Origin: Methanocorpusculum labreanum Z | Lineage (GTDB): Archaea > Halobacteriota > Methanomicrobia > Methanomicrobiales > Methanocorpusculaceae | Direction of reading: 5' to 3' | NCBI RefSeq assembly: GCF_000015765.1 | Contig: NC_008942.1 | Coordinates: 511,921-575,920, forward strand | DNA: 64,000 bases | Program-made: the position numbers and the translations under genes | Shown: one piece after another, positions 43,618-50,939 of the stretch | How positions within the stretch are numbered: position 1 is the first letter of the stretch | Layout of the letters: each line of letters begins with the position of its first letter | Notes under the pieces: generated by a model | What the model saw: only the letters and a program-made list of their open reading frames with translations | Told to the model about the DNA's origin: nothing | Databases searched by the model: none

Positions 43618-44187
43618 ATGGCGGAAAATACCAAAAAAATAGCCGAGATCGCAGTTATTCTCGGTATCGACGAGCAAACCTGCCGGACGATCGCAAAAGA
43701 GTATGATGAGATCCTTCCCTGCAAAAAAATAGGGAAAGTCAACGTGTATGAGGACAATACCGTCGACCGTTTCAGAAAGATCGCCGACCTTCAGGCACAG
43801 GGACTCCCCAAAGAAGTGATCATCCCGGCGATCCGCGGAGGAAAATCCCTGCAGGAACGGGCCATCGAGGATATGAAAAAGATGGGGGTGGATATCTCTA
43901 ACGAACCAAAAAAGGAAGCACCAAAACCCATTCCCCGTTCCGAGACGGAAGAAGAGTTGATCCTCGCCGTTCGATCCGCCGAGTCAAGCATTGCCGCAAT
44001 GGAACACCGCCTCTCCGCCTTCCGGGAAAAATCCGCTGACGATACCGCCGCCATTCTGGATGCGGTGTCTTCTGTCTCTGCAGAAGTTGCCGAATTAAAA
44101 GCGCAGGTCCACACCCTCTGGGATCAGATCGCAGCCCTGGAAGAATTCCTTCGTGCTTCCCAGAACAAATCCTTCTGGAAACGCTGA
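43618..44187 (+). CDS. HTH (MerR-like) protein with C-terminal coiled coil, function unknown
   Basis: 189 aa. Residues 1-75 look like a MerR-type winged helix (ILGIDEQTCRTIAKEYDEILP, then KVNVYEDNTVDRFRKIADLQAQG). A Pro/Lys linker (KKEAPKPIPRSE) leads to a coiled coil (about 115-180; EEELILAVRSAESSIAAMEHRLSAF..., AEVAELKAQVHTLWDQIAALEE). Such layout suggests a DNA-binding, oligomerising protein, either regulator or segregation-like; that is inference. It stands between the large repeat element and nreA. Confidence 0.72.
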   Translation: MAENTKKIAEIAVILGIDEQTCRTIAKEYDEILPCKKIGKVNVYEDNTVDRFRKIADLQAQGLPKEVIIPAIRGGKSLQERAIEDMKKMGVDISNEPKKEAPKPIPRSETEEELILAVRSAESSIAAMEHRLSAFREKSADDTAAILDAVSSVSAEVAELKAQVHTLWDQIAALEEFLRASQNKSFWKR

Positions 44188-44268
44188 ACACCTCCGCAAA
44201 TTTTTCCATACCTGGGATGGGATCTCATCGATTGCCCGGACACAAAATACCTAATCTCCACCGCACAT

Positions 44269-44280
44269 ATATGTACATAT
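44269..44280. promoter_or_regulatory. 12-bp perfect palindrome abutting the nreA start
   Basis: ATATGTACATAT ends one base before the nreA ATG (44282). If the TATA-like AATACCTAAT near 44246-44255 is used, transcription would begin within or just beside this palindrome, so a bound dimer would block initiation. This is suggestive only. Confidence 0.35.
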
Positions 44281-44281
44281 A

Positions 44282-45445
44282 ATGCCTTCCCAGTGTGCCG
44301 TATGCAAAGGAAAAGGACTCTGCGGTCTTCCCAGCTGTCCGATAACCCGGCGATTCCACGCACTGAAAGACACGCGGCCCGTTTCTGAATACATGGGGGC
44401 GTCCCCCTCGGTTTTTGTCGGCAGCTACGGATACCCGCGGGTCGTCGGCGGGCCGCTTATGATCAACGATACCGACAACCCCCTTGACTGGGTCAGACAG
44501 GGTTTTTCCATCGACGATATCGTTTCGGTCCGTTCCAGAACGATACGCGGAGGTTCCGATCTGGATGTAAAGATCCCGGAAATCGGCAAGGTCCAGGAGA
44601 TCGCCCTTTCGGCTAAACCGCTCGATGTGGAGGTAGCGTTTGAAAAACCGGTCTCGTTCGATATCAACTTTGACGGGACCGTAACACCGGTTGGCATGTC
44701 GGGTGCGATGAAAAAACTGGATGTCATCGACAATGCCTCGGTATCCCGGATCGTTGATAGGTGTACCTCCGACACCGATCTCAAGGCGACCGAAGCCGCA
44801 CGGATAATGTTCGAAAACGGGACGGATGTTTACAAGATCACGAATCTTTTGACCGCCGGCCTTCTTGGGGTAAACCGCCGGGTGGTCCCTACCCGCTGGG
44901 CGATTACCGCCACGGATGACATGATCTCCACTTCGATCAAGCGCGAGGTCGTAAAAATGCCGCCCCTCCCCGAGTATCAGGTTTTCTGCGGGACACTGTA
45001 TGGAAATACCATCTGTTTCATTCTCATCCCGTCAAACGACTGGAGATTCGAGATGCTCGAACGCTGGCAGAAGCATTCTCTCTGGTCAGGAGACGAGGAA
45101 ACGATCGTTGTCGACGGAGAGAAGGGTCTAAACAAATCCAAATATTCTCCGATCGCCGGGGCCTATTATTCGGCAAGACTTGCCGTTCTCGAGTATCTGA
45201 AAAGTATCGGGAGGTGTGCACGCGTTCTGTGCATCCGGGACATTTCCGGTGAGTACTGGGCTCCGCTTGGAACCTGGGTCATCAGGGAAGCCGCCCACGA
45301 ATCCCTTTCCCACCCCCCGGACAGGGTCGGCACACTCGGTGAGGCCGTGACTTCGGCTTCGCAAAAACTCGGGACCGGTTTTTGGATCCCGAAAATGGGC
45401 CTGCTTAAGGATATCAGACAGCAGAAGACGCTCTTCGAGTTCTAA
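44282..45445 (+). CDS. nreA: NreA-family DNA repair protein with PCNA-binding tail
   Basis: 387 aa. An N-terminal zinc-finger-like Cys cluster (C5, C8, C14, C19 in CAVCKGKGLCGLPSCP) leads into the Nre domain (VFVGSYGYPRVVGGPL...). The C-terminus QQKTLFEF is a PCNA-interacting (PIP) motif, QxxLxxF. Archaeal NreA proteins act with PCNA in repair of DNA damage caused by alkylation such as mitomycin C. No partner gene adjoins it. Confidence 0.9.
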   Translation: MPSQCAVCKGKGLCGLPSCPITRRFHALKDTRPVSEYMGASPSVFVGSYGYPRVVGGPLMINDTDNPLDWVRQGFSIDDIVSVRSRTIRGGSDLDVKIPEIGKVQEIALSAKPLDVEVAFEKPVSFDINFDGTVTPVGMSGAMKKLDVIDNASVSRIVDRCTSDTDLKATEAARIMFENGTDVYKITNLLTAGLLGVNRRVVPTRWAITATDDMISTSIKREVVKMPPLPEYQVFCGTLYGNTICFILIPSNDWRFEMLERWQKHSLWSGDEETIVVDGEKGLNKSKYSPIAGAYYSARLAVLEYLKSIGRCARVLCIRDISGEYWAPLGTWVIREAAHESLSHPPDRVGTLGEAVTSASQKLGTGFWIPKMGLLKDIRQQKTLFEF

Positions 45446-45578
45446 GATGATCTCGTACATGAAATGTCCTGGGCAGGCAGCGTAAAGATAAATCTCTTAG
45501 ACAACATTGTTAGATGTACGTAAGATCCGTATTCCCCTTTGGATGATATTTCGAGGTGCCGGATACGCAAGGTGAATC

Positions 45579-46076
45579 ATGAAAGCAATTGTTTACGAAT
45601 CAAACACTGGATTTACGCAGAAGTATGCGTTTATGCTGAGCGAAAAAACCGGGCTTCCGGCATATCTTCTGGAGAATGCAAAGAATGAACTCCATAAAGG
45701 AGATGAGATATTTTTCCTCGGATGGGTGTGTGCAGGAAAGATCAGCGGGTATGCGAAAGCCGCGAAAATCTATTCGGTAAAAGGCACGGCGGCCGTTGGG
45801 ATCATGTTCCCGGATGAGACTACGATCCCCCAGCTGAGAGAGAACAACAAGATCAAAGACCTCCCGCTCTTTTTCCTGCGTGGAGGTGTCGCTCCCGAGA
45901 AACTGAGTGCTATCAAACGAAAGCTCCTGAACATGATCGCAAATACCGTGGAAAAAGCCGGACCGAAAAATGAAGGCGAGCGGGAAGTGATCGATGTTCT
46001 TCGAATCGGCGGAGACTTTGTGAGGCCGGAAAACCTGGATGAGATCGTTGCATTTATTCGGGGAAATTCCAACTAA
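45579..46076 (+). CDS. Flavodoxin-like domain protein
   Basis: 165 aa. The N-terminus MKAIVYESNTGFTQKYA matches the FMN-phosphate loop of flavodoxins (TGxTxxYA). EIFFLGWVCAGKISGY occupies the next strand and loop as in short archaeal flavodoxin-domain proteins. The C-terminal third is less typical (KNEGEREVIDVLRIGGDFV). An electron carrier is likely, but the partner is unknown. Confidence 0.78.
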   Translation: MKAIVYESNTGFTQKYAFMLSEKTGLPAYLLENAKNELHKGDEIFFLGWVCAGKISGYAKAAKIYSVKGTAAVGIMFPDETTIPQLRENNKIKDLPLFFLRGGVAPEKLSAIKRKLLNMIANTVEKAGPKNEGEREVIDVLRIGGDFVRPENLDEIVAFIRGNSN

Positions 46077-46142
46077 CTTTTTTCGAAATTTTTACGCGGG
46101 CTTGCAAGCTCCAAAAAGGTTCGTGAAAAATAGGATTGTATT

Positions 46143-46328
46143 TCAGGTCCGTTCCCCATCCAGAAACTCTGCCGGGACATTATGTTCGAAGGTTGCTCTT
46201 ATATCCTGTGCCCGGAGATATTTCACCATAACATTCATCGTACAATCCTTCCACTCCGCATCCCACCACTGGCAGGCTTCCCGTATGCAGGTCTCCCGGA
46301 TCAAAGGACAAAATCGCACATTACTCAT
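46143..46328 (-). CDS. Small Cys-rich protein (possible metal binding), function unknown
   Basis: 61 aa with four cysteines, in FCPLIRETCIREACQWWD (C7, C14, C19) and DCTMNV (C29). The spacing C-x6-C-x4-C-x9-C plus the WWD motif is a pattern I associate with small conserved methanogen proteins, probably binding a metal. It starts 24 bp after the IMPACT-family gene on the same strand, so it is probably co-transcribed. Confidence 0.65.
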   Translation of the reverse strand: MSNVRFCPLIRETCIREACQWWDAEWKDCTMNVMVKYLRAQDIRATFEHNVPAEFLDGERT

Positions 46329-46352
46329 AATCCATTACTTGTCACTGCAGGA

Positions 46353-46730
46353 TTATAATGCCTTTCTTCTCTCCAGATACTCGGTAACGGCCCCGTTTCC
46401 CGCCTCGCGAAAAGCCCGGGCAACACCTGCCGGACCAAGTTTGATCCCGCCGAACAGTCTCGAGACGATCAGAACATGATTGGAGAGATTATTTCTCTCT
46501 AAAATCTCGGCAAGGACCCTTCCAGGAGATCCGACCTCGCCGTCCGCCCGGCTGTCGGCATACGTTCCGCAGACGACCGCATAACAGTGATGGGCGGCTT
46601 TTTTGTAGAGTTTTTCATGGATATCCCGAATAACTGAAACATCCTCCACTGAATCGATCTCGTAAAGATGTGCGTAAAACTTCGATTTCTTCTCATCCAG
46701 TCTGACGGCAGCAGCTTCGCGGACGCCCAT
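46353..46730 (-). CDS. YigZ/IMPACT family protein
   Basis: 125 aa covering the IMPACT/UPF0029 domain: KKSKFYAHLYEIDS, HHCYAVVCG, ADGEVGSPGRVLAEIL and the signature VSRLFGGIKLGPAGVARAFREA. It is shorter than bacterial YigZ because the C-terminal domain is absent. Eukaryotic IMPACT regulates Gcn2; the archaeal role is unknown. It starts directly before the upstream gene's stop (46731). Confidence 0.88.
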   Translation of the reverse strand: MGVREAAAVRLDEKKSKFYAHLYEIDSVEDVSVIRDIHEKLYKKAAHHCYAVVCGTYADSRADGEVGSPGRVLAEILERNNLSNHVLIVSRLFGGIKLGPAGVARAFREAGNGAVTEYLERRKAL

Positions 46731-47336
46731 CTATCGATCCCGCATCTCGCAGAGCGCAGTTCTGAACTCGTTCAGATACTCCTGCATGGAAAGGCTTCCT
46801 TCCGGAAACGGACAGTCGGCATCATAGAGTTTGTCGATCATGGGATTTGTCGGATAGATCTCGACGGGAATGCCGGTCTGCAGAACGGCCGCCTCCATCG
46901 CTTTTCGAAACAGACCGATACAGTAGGCTATTCTGTGTGTATAGGTATCCTTTGTTTTTTCCAGATAACCGGCGAGACGTGCCGTCTCGATTCTCAGAAA
47001 GTCGTCTTTGATCTTCTGATCTTTTACGTTTCCAAGCATGTAATGATAATGTGCGAACGGATACATCAGTTCAAGTTCGGCAGGAACCGTCCCGCATGTC
47101 CCGAAAATCACCACATGATACTTTGCCTTATCGGGAAATACTTCGTTGAATAATGCGTGAAACAGTTTATGGCTCGGACTCGTACTGTAGGGTTTTCGTA
47201 CCGCACAAGGGATAAAAACCGCGATATCCCGCGGAGCAATATAATATTCATTAATGATGTACTGATATGCCTCCTCGAACTGCGGCAGATAAAACGGCGG
47301 ATCTGTCAGATCCTCTGGATCCTCAGGCGGGCGCAT
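46731..47336 (-). CDS. Stand-alone archaeosine-synthase core (DUF5591) protein
   Basis: 201 aa. Signature segments of the ArcS core domain are visible: VFIPCAVRKPYSTSPSHKLF (about 40-59) and IFGTCGTVPAELELMYPFAHY (about 77-97). ArcS adds lysine or amine to preQ0 in archaeal tRNA. Full-length ArcS has additional TGT-like and PUA domains that are absent here. It may work with a separate partner, or have a different tRNA-modifying or transfer role. Confidence 0.75.
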   Translation of the reverse strand: MRPPEDPEDLTDPPFYLPQFEEAYQYIINEYYIAPRDIAVFIPCAVRKPYSTSPSHKLFHALFNEVFPDKAKYHVVIFGTCGTVPAELELMYPFAHYHYMLGNVKDQKIKDDFLRIETARLAGYLEKTKDTYTHRIAYCIGLFRKAMEAAVLQTGIPVEIYPTNPMIDKLYDADCPFPEGSLSMQEYLNEFRTALCEMRDR

Positions 47337-47338
47337 GA

Positions 47339-47584
47339 TTATTCCTTTACTTCGAACTCTGCGTCGATCACATTTGGATCAAGGGCTTTTGGACCAAGCG
47401 GGACAAAAATCCACATCAGAATGTAGATCAAAATACTTGGGACGGTCAGGTACGGGATGAACGTCAGAACTACCCAGATCAGCCTGACAAGCCACGTTGG
47501 GGCATTAATATATTCAGCAACCCCTCCGCAGACGCCGCCAAGAAGTTTGTCGGTCTGGGACCGATGAAATGTTTCGAGTACCAT
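47339..47584 (-). CDS. PspC domain membrane protein
   Basis: 81 aa. The PspC signature KLLGGVCGGVAEYINAPTWLVRLIWV (about 13-38) is followed by two hydrophobic segments ending ILIYILMWIFVPLG. In bacteria PspC is a membrane-stress sensor; archaeal copies are uncharacterised. It lies 25 bp after the ThiF-like gene on the same strand. Confidence 0.88.
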   Translation of the reverse strand: MVLETFHRSQTDKLLGGVCGGVAEYINAPTWLVRLIWVVLTFIPYLTVPSILIYILMWIFVPLGPKALDPNVIDAEFEVKE

Positions 47585-47609
47585 TACTCTATATGTTTTT
47601 TCTGGGAAC

Positions 47610-48320
47610 CTATAAGGTTGCGCACATCGGGCAGCGTGGACTCTTTTTCACGGTAAAGATCTCCATCGTGTTTTCCGCCCCGTCGTAGAGGAGAAGTTTT
47701 CCGGCAAGCGTGCTGCCGGTCCCGGTGAGATACTTTACGACCTCTGCGGCTTCTATACTCCCGATCACTCCGGCACATGCCCCAAGCACCGGCGTTTTGG
47801 TCGTGGTTTTGGCATTCTGAAATATACAGGAGAGGCATGGGGTTTTTCCCGGGAGGACCAGGGTCGCCTGCCCGGTGAATCCGGCGACCGCTCCGTGCAT
47901 CAGCGGGATATCTAAGTCCAGAGCCGCTTTGTTCAGCGTGAATCTCGCATCGAAATTATCCATACAGTCGACTATTATGTCGGCATCCTCTATCAGCCGG
48001 AGAACAGAAGTGTCATCGATTCTTTCCGAGAACGCCGTGACGCTGCACTCGGGATTGAGATGTTCAAGGGTTTTTTTCGCAGATTCCGCTTTGGAGGTCC
48101 CAATTCTTTCTTCGGTGTGGAGGATCTGCCGGTTCATATTCGAGAGTTCGATCACATCCATATCGCAGATTCGGATATTGCCGATCCCTGCCGCGGCAAG
48201 GTACATGGATGCGGGAGATCCAAGTCCCCCGGCACCGGCGATAAAAACGGTAGTATCCTCAAGTTTATCCTGCCCCATTTTTCCAAGAAGGGCTTCCTGT
48301 CTGGCATATCGTTCATTCAT
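47610..48320 (-). CDS. HesA/MoeB/ThiF-family E1-like adenylyltransferase
   Basis: 236 aa from the ATG at 48320, which overlaps the tfuA stop as ATGA; an upstream in-frame ATG would lie inside tfuA. Nucleotide-binding GAGGLGSPASMYLAAAGIG (about 31-49), the Arg/Asn residues LSNMNRQILH, catalytic Asp in DCMDNFDARF, and late zinc Cys pairs (TPCLSCIF, CPMCATL) are present. Such enzymes adenylate the C-terminus of ubiquitin-like sulfur carriers. Placement after ycaO-tfuA suggests sulfur delivery for thioamide formation (inference). Confidence 0.9.
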   Translation of the reverse strand: MNERYARQEALLGKMGQDKLEDTTVFIAGAGGLGSPASMYLAAAGIGNIRICDMDVIELSNMNRQILHTEERIGTSKAESAKKTLEHLNPECSVTAFSERIDDTSVLRLIEDADIIVDCMDNFDARFTLNKAALDLDIPLMHGAVAGFTGQATLVLPGKTPCLSCIFQNAKTTTKTPVLGACAGVIGSIEAAEVVKYLTGTGSTLAGKLLLYDGAENTMEIFTVKKSPRCPMCATL

Positions 48321-48949
48321 AAGAGAGCCCTCACGGTGTTCAGACATTCAAGAGCGTCGAGCCGTTTCTGGTCAACGGCATTATCTTTGATCCAGGACAA
48401 AAGCGTCTCTTTTGTCTCTGCGGAGATGTCTGCATCCTTGATGACCCGCCGGTATGTCCGGTCGGGATAATAGATCGCTTTGCATGCTTTGAGAAGCGAT
48501 TTTTCCTCCTCGCCGGTGATAACACTCTTTTCAAATGCTTTGGAAAAACTCGCCCGCATGTTCACCATCGGTTCGGAGAGGGCGATACCCGTTTCCGTGT
48601 CATACACGAGACCGACTTCGTCATCGGCGATGATCTCCCCGGATTTGTACTGATGATAGATTTTGCCAACACCGATCATTCCAAGTGTATCCAGTTCGGA
48701 GGCACGTAGCGCCCCCATCGAGGAGGAGCCGTAGACTTTCACGCCGGATTTCATAACGCCGAGAAGTTCCCGGTGACCTACTGCCTCGTCCTGGAAAAAG
48801 ACGCCGTCTATGATGACCATAATGTCCGCGTTTTCTGCCGCGGCGGCAGCTGCTCCGCGTTTTACCGGCGGTAAAAAGACCGCGTCCGGAAGAATTGATT
48901 TGGCGGCTGCCAGATCAAGACTGGGTCCGATGAAGACGACGACGTTCAA
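48317..48949 (-). CDS. tfuA: TfuA-like protein, partner of YcaO in McrA thioglycine formation
   Basis: 210 aa starting at TTG 48949 (reads MNVVVFIGPSLDL). The TTG is preceded by GAGGTG at 8 nt and by GGAG. The upstream in-frame ATG at 49000 is less likely because it adds residues inside ycaO. The TfuA core contains FIGPSLD, VKVYGSSSMGALRASEL and YKSGEIIADDEVG. In methanogens TfuA and YcaO convert McrA glycine to thioglycine, with TfuA thought to handle sulfur. It overlaps ycaO by 35 bp. Confidence 0.9.
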   Translation of the reverse strand: MNVVVFIGPSLDLAAAKSILPDAVFLPPVKRGAAAAAAENADIMVIIDGVFFQDEAVGHRELLGVMKSGVKVYGSSSMGALRASELDTLGMIGVGKIYHQYKSGEIIADDEVGLVYDTETGIALSEPMVNMRASFSKAFEKSVITGEEEKSLLKACKAIYYPDRTYRRVIKDADISAETKETLLSWIKDNAVDQKRLDALECLNTVRALL

Positions 48950-50126
48950 TCTCCACACACCTCTTTCCTCTGCGTTCGTTGTCGATGGTATAACATTCAA
49001 GACCCGGGACCACTACGCGGACGACCGGGATTTTGAGTTCCGGATCGGTAAGATCGCAGACGATCACACGGTCAAGGCCGACGTCCGCGAGATTTTTCAC
49101 GATCAGCTCGATGTCGGTTTTGAAATCTTTCGTTGCATTGTTCGGGATTTCGGATGCGGCCTGATATTCATCGCCTTTGAACCAGTAGGCATTCATCCGT
49201 TTGACCCGGTCGTATCCCATCATTTCGCGGAACTGGGCAAGCGTTGCGTCCTCACGTGCCCCGTGGATCTGGGTCGCTCTGCTCTGTGCGACTTCGGAGA
49301 GTGCCCTGATCATGGCGATCTCGGGGTTGGTGTGGGTCCCCATTCCTATCGTCAAAAGCCGGGAGTCTTTGAGTTCGATATCATCGGATACGGCGGCGAT
49401 CGTCGGGATCCCGACGTCCGAGGTGATGTTTCGAAGTGTCACTTCGACTCCGGCGGCGGTGAATTTTGCGAGCATCTCCGCGGCTCTTGGCGGGAGGTCG
49501 GTGAGTTTTGGGCCGGTATTTCTGGTAGTTTCGACCAGTGACCATGCATCCCGCTCGATCACTTCGGTAAGTGCATAGAAGAGCGCCTCTTCCAGGGTGT
49601 TTCCTGATGCGATACCGTTGGAACTTGTTCGAAAGAGTGTCGGGTAGCTGAAAGGATTTGGATGAATGACGGCGCAAAGCGGAAGTTTGACCGCTTCATT
49701 ATTGGTGATGTCCCACCCGTCGACCCAGGGGACTTCGAGATTGGGATCGGTTGTGTGGGGAAGGATGAGGTCCACGGGATCGACGGCGGTTTCGGTTCTC
49801 CGAAGATTGCTGTAGGAGATATTTGCGATATCCCGGGGTATTGCTTCGGCCGAGTATCGTTCGATCCCTTCCATGATCCCGGCGACTCTGGCTTCGGCCG
49901 GGGTCCCGCCTTTTCCGTTGTATACCGAGATTGCCCCGTCGGCGGCTGTTGGACGGATGCAAGAGTATACGGGGATCCCGATCCGGTCAAGGTCGGTGAT
50001 GTCGGCAACACGGGTGATGCCTGCCTCCGGAACGAACTGTTCGATCCGCTTGAGGGTTTCGTCAGGTGTGCAGCTCCGTTCGGTCCATCCGGTGTAAACT
50101 TTGGGAGATGACTGCAGTTCTATCAT
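48915..50126 (-). CDS. ycaO: YcaO ATP-dependent cyclodehydratase-type enzyme (McrA thioamidation)
   Basis: 403 aa from the ATG at 50126 (MIELQSSPKVYTGW); the open frame continues upstream into the repeat-adjacent promoter. The YcaO ATP/Mg site is visible in GIMEGIERYSAE, ALTEVIERDAW and ALSEVAQSRATQIHG. Methanogen YcaO activates the McrA backbone amide for sulfur insertion. It begins the ycaO-tfuA-thiF-like operon. A palindromic element (50198-50859) ends only about 70 bp upstream. Confidence 0.92.
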   Translation of the reverse strand: MIELQSSPKVYTGWTERSCTPDETLKRIEQFVPEAGITRVADITDLDRIGIPVYSCIRPTAADGAISVYNGKGGTPAEARVAGIMEGIERYSAEAIPRDIANISYSNLRRTETAVDPVDLILPHTTDPNLEVPWVDGWDITNNEAVKLPLCAVIHPNPFSYPTLFRTSSNGIASGNTLEEALFYALTEVIERDAWSLVETTRNTGPKLTDLPPRAAEMLAKFTAAGVEVTLRNITSDVGIPTIAAVSDDIELKDSRLLTIGMGTHTNPEIAMIRALSEVAQSRATQIHGAREDATLAQFREMMGYDRVKRMNAYWFKGDEYQAASEIPNNATKDFKTDIELIVKNLADVGLDRVIVCDLTDPELKIPVVRVVVPGLECYTIDNERRGKRCVEIERRRLHRTQS

Positions 50127-50281
50127 TGTATGAGTATCTGGCGGGAAAGCTAAAGTATGTTGCGGGATGGAAATTCCGCCTCTCGTTTTTCTCTGAGAAT
50201 AGGCGTTACGCGGTGTTAGTTTCACGTCAATTCGGGATGGGTATTACCGGGTGGGAGACAAGAGATTATTTAACCGCGAAT

Positions 50282-50337
50282 AAGCCCAAATGGGCAAAGC
50301 CCATTTGAGGCGGCACGCAAGCCTTTGGGTTGCACGC
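50282..50337 (+). repeat. 56-bp double-hairpin cassette a
   Basis: Absent from copy 1 of the element, where CGCGAAT joins CTCCGC directly. Hairpin one is CAAATGGGC-AAA-GCCCATTTG. Linker AGGCGGCACG follows, then hairpin two GCAAGCC-TTT-GGGTTGC (one mismatch). It is the inverse of cassette b except for the core of hairpin two. Confidence 0.7.
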
Positions 50338-50396
50338 CTCCGCAAATTAACGCGAATCGCATTTTTCTTGCGCCGCCGTGCTCTGCTCCGGCTTAT

Positions 50397-50452
50397 GCGT
50401 GCAAATCGAAGATTTGCGTGCCGCCTCAAATGGGCTTTGCCCATTTGGGCTT
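50397..50452 (-). repeat. 56-bp double-hairpin cassette b (inverse of cassette a)
   Basis: It splits GGCTTAT|CGCCTACG, which is continuous in copy 1. In reverse complement it is identical to cassette a for its first 39 bases and last several bases. It differs in hairpin two, which here is GCAAATC-TTC-GATTTGC. Same framework, different hairpin stem. Confidence 0.7.
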
Positions 50453-50485
50453 CGCCTACGCAGGAATCGCACGCCGTCTGGAAAA

Positions 50486-50537
50486 GTCCACGAGCTGAAA
50501 GCTCGTGAGACGTCTCAAGAGCCTTTGGCTCTTGGAC
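50486..50537. repeat. 52-bp cruciform-like cassette c
   Basis: It splits GGAAAA|ATGCT of copy 1. The structure is GTCC, hairpin CACGAGCT-GAA-AGCTCGTG, the palindromic centre GAGACGTCTC, hairpin CAAGAGCC-TTT-GGCTCTTG, then GGAC. The outer GTCC and GGAC also pair, giving a four-way, cloverleaf-like fold. The framework differs from cassettes a and b but the two-triloop architecture is the same. Confidence 0.7.
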
Positions 50538-50892
50538 AAATGCTATTGGAAAAACCGGCGTGCCGGTTTTTCTCTCCGTAACCGTTTCATTTAAGGTAAT
50601 CGAAAAAAATGAATCAACAGAAAAACCCGGACGCGGGTTTTTCCTCAGCATTTTTCAAGAGAGGGTGCGATTCCTGCGTAGGCGATCAGCCGAAGCAGAG
50701 CACCCGAACGTAAGGAAAATGCGATTCGCGAGAATTCGCGGAGATTCGCGGTCGGTTTTTTCTCTTGTGTCTACACTAAGGCCGTGAACGAAATCGAAGT
50801 ACGTCTCAAAGGACTTCAGTCTATTTTTTCGGTTGAGATCACACCCTGTGAGTCCTATTAGAAAAAATGGTTGATATTGCCTGTTTATAGAG

Positions 50893-50902
50893 GTATATAT
50901 AC
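50893..50902 (+). promoter_or_regulatory. TATA box of msrAB
   Basis: GTATATATAC (palindromic) lies 38-47 bp before the ATG at 50940, just outside the end of the MITE-like element. It supports starting at 50940 and not at the open in-frame codon at 50871, which precedes the promoter. Confidence 0.55.
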
Positions 50903-50939
50903 AGACGGGGGTGAATACTCAATAATATCGGGGCGAATT

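Larger units (their letters stand above)
50198..50859 (-). mobile_element. MITE-like palindromic element, copy 2 (662 bp, with inserted cassettes)
   Basis: This is the reverse complement of the element at 38095-38586. The ends are AATAGGCGTTACGCGGTGTT (left) and, inverted, AATAGGACTCACAGGGTGTG (right). The internal landmarks recur in order: the TCTCTTGTGTCTACACTAA block, the arms with TCTGCTCCGGCTTAT, and the hairpins CCGGC-GT-GCCGG and CCCGG-AC-GCGGG. It is about 170 bp longer because of three insertions at 50282-50337, 50397-50452 and 50486-50537. It fills most of the 813-bp gap between divergent ycaO and msrAB; the remainder is their promoters. Confidence 0.75.

Noticed and set aside
50244-50787. 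Several 67-135-codon frames in the 50-kb element
   Set aside because: They follow the palindromic cassettes and contain repeated mirrored peptides. No start signals.
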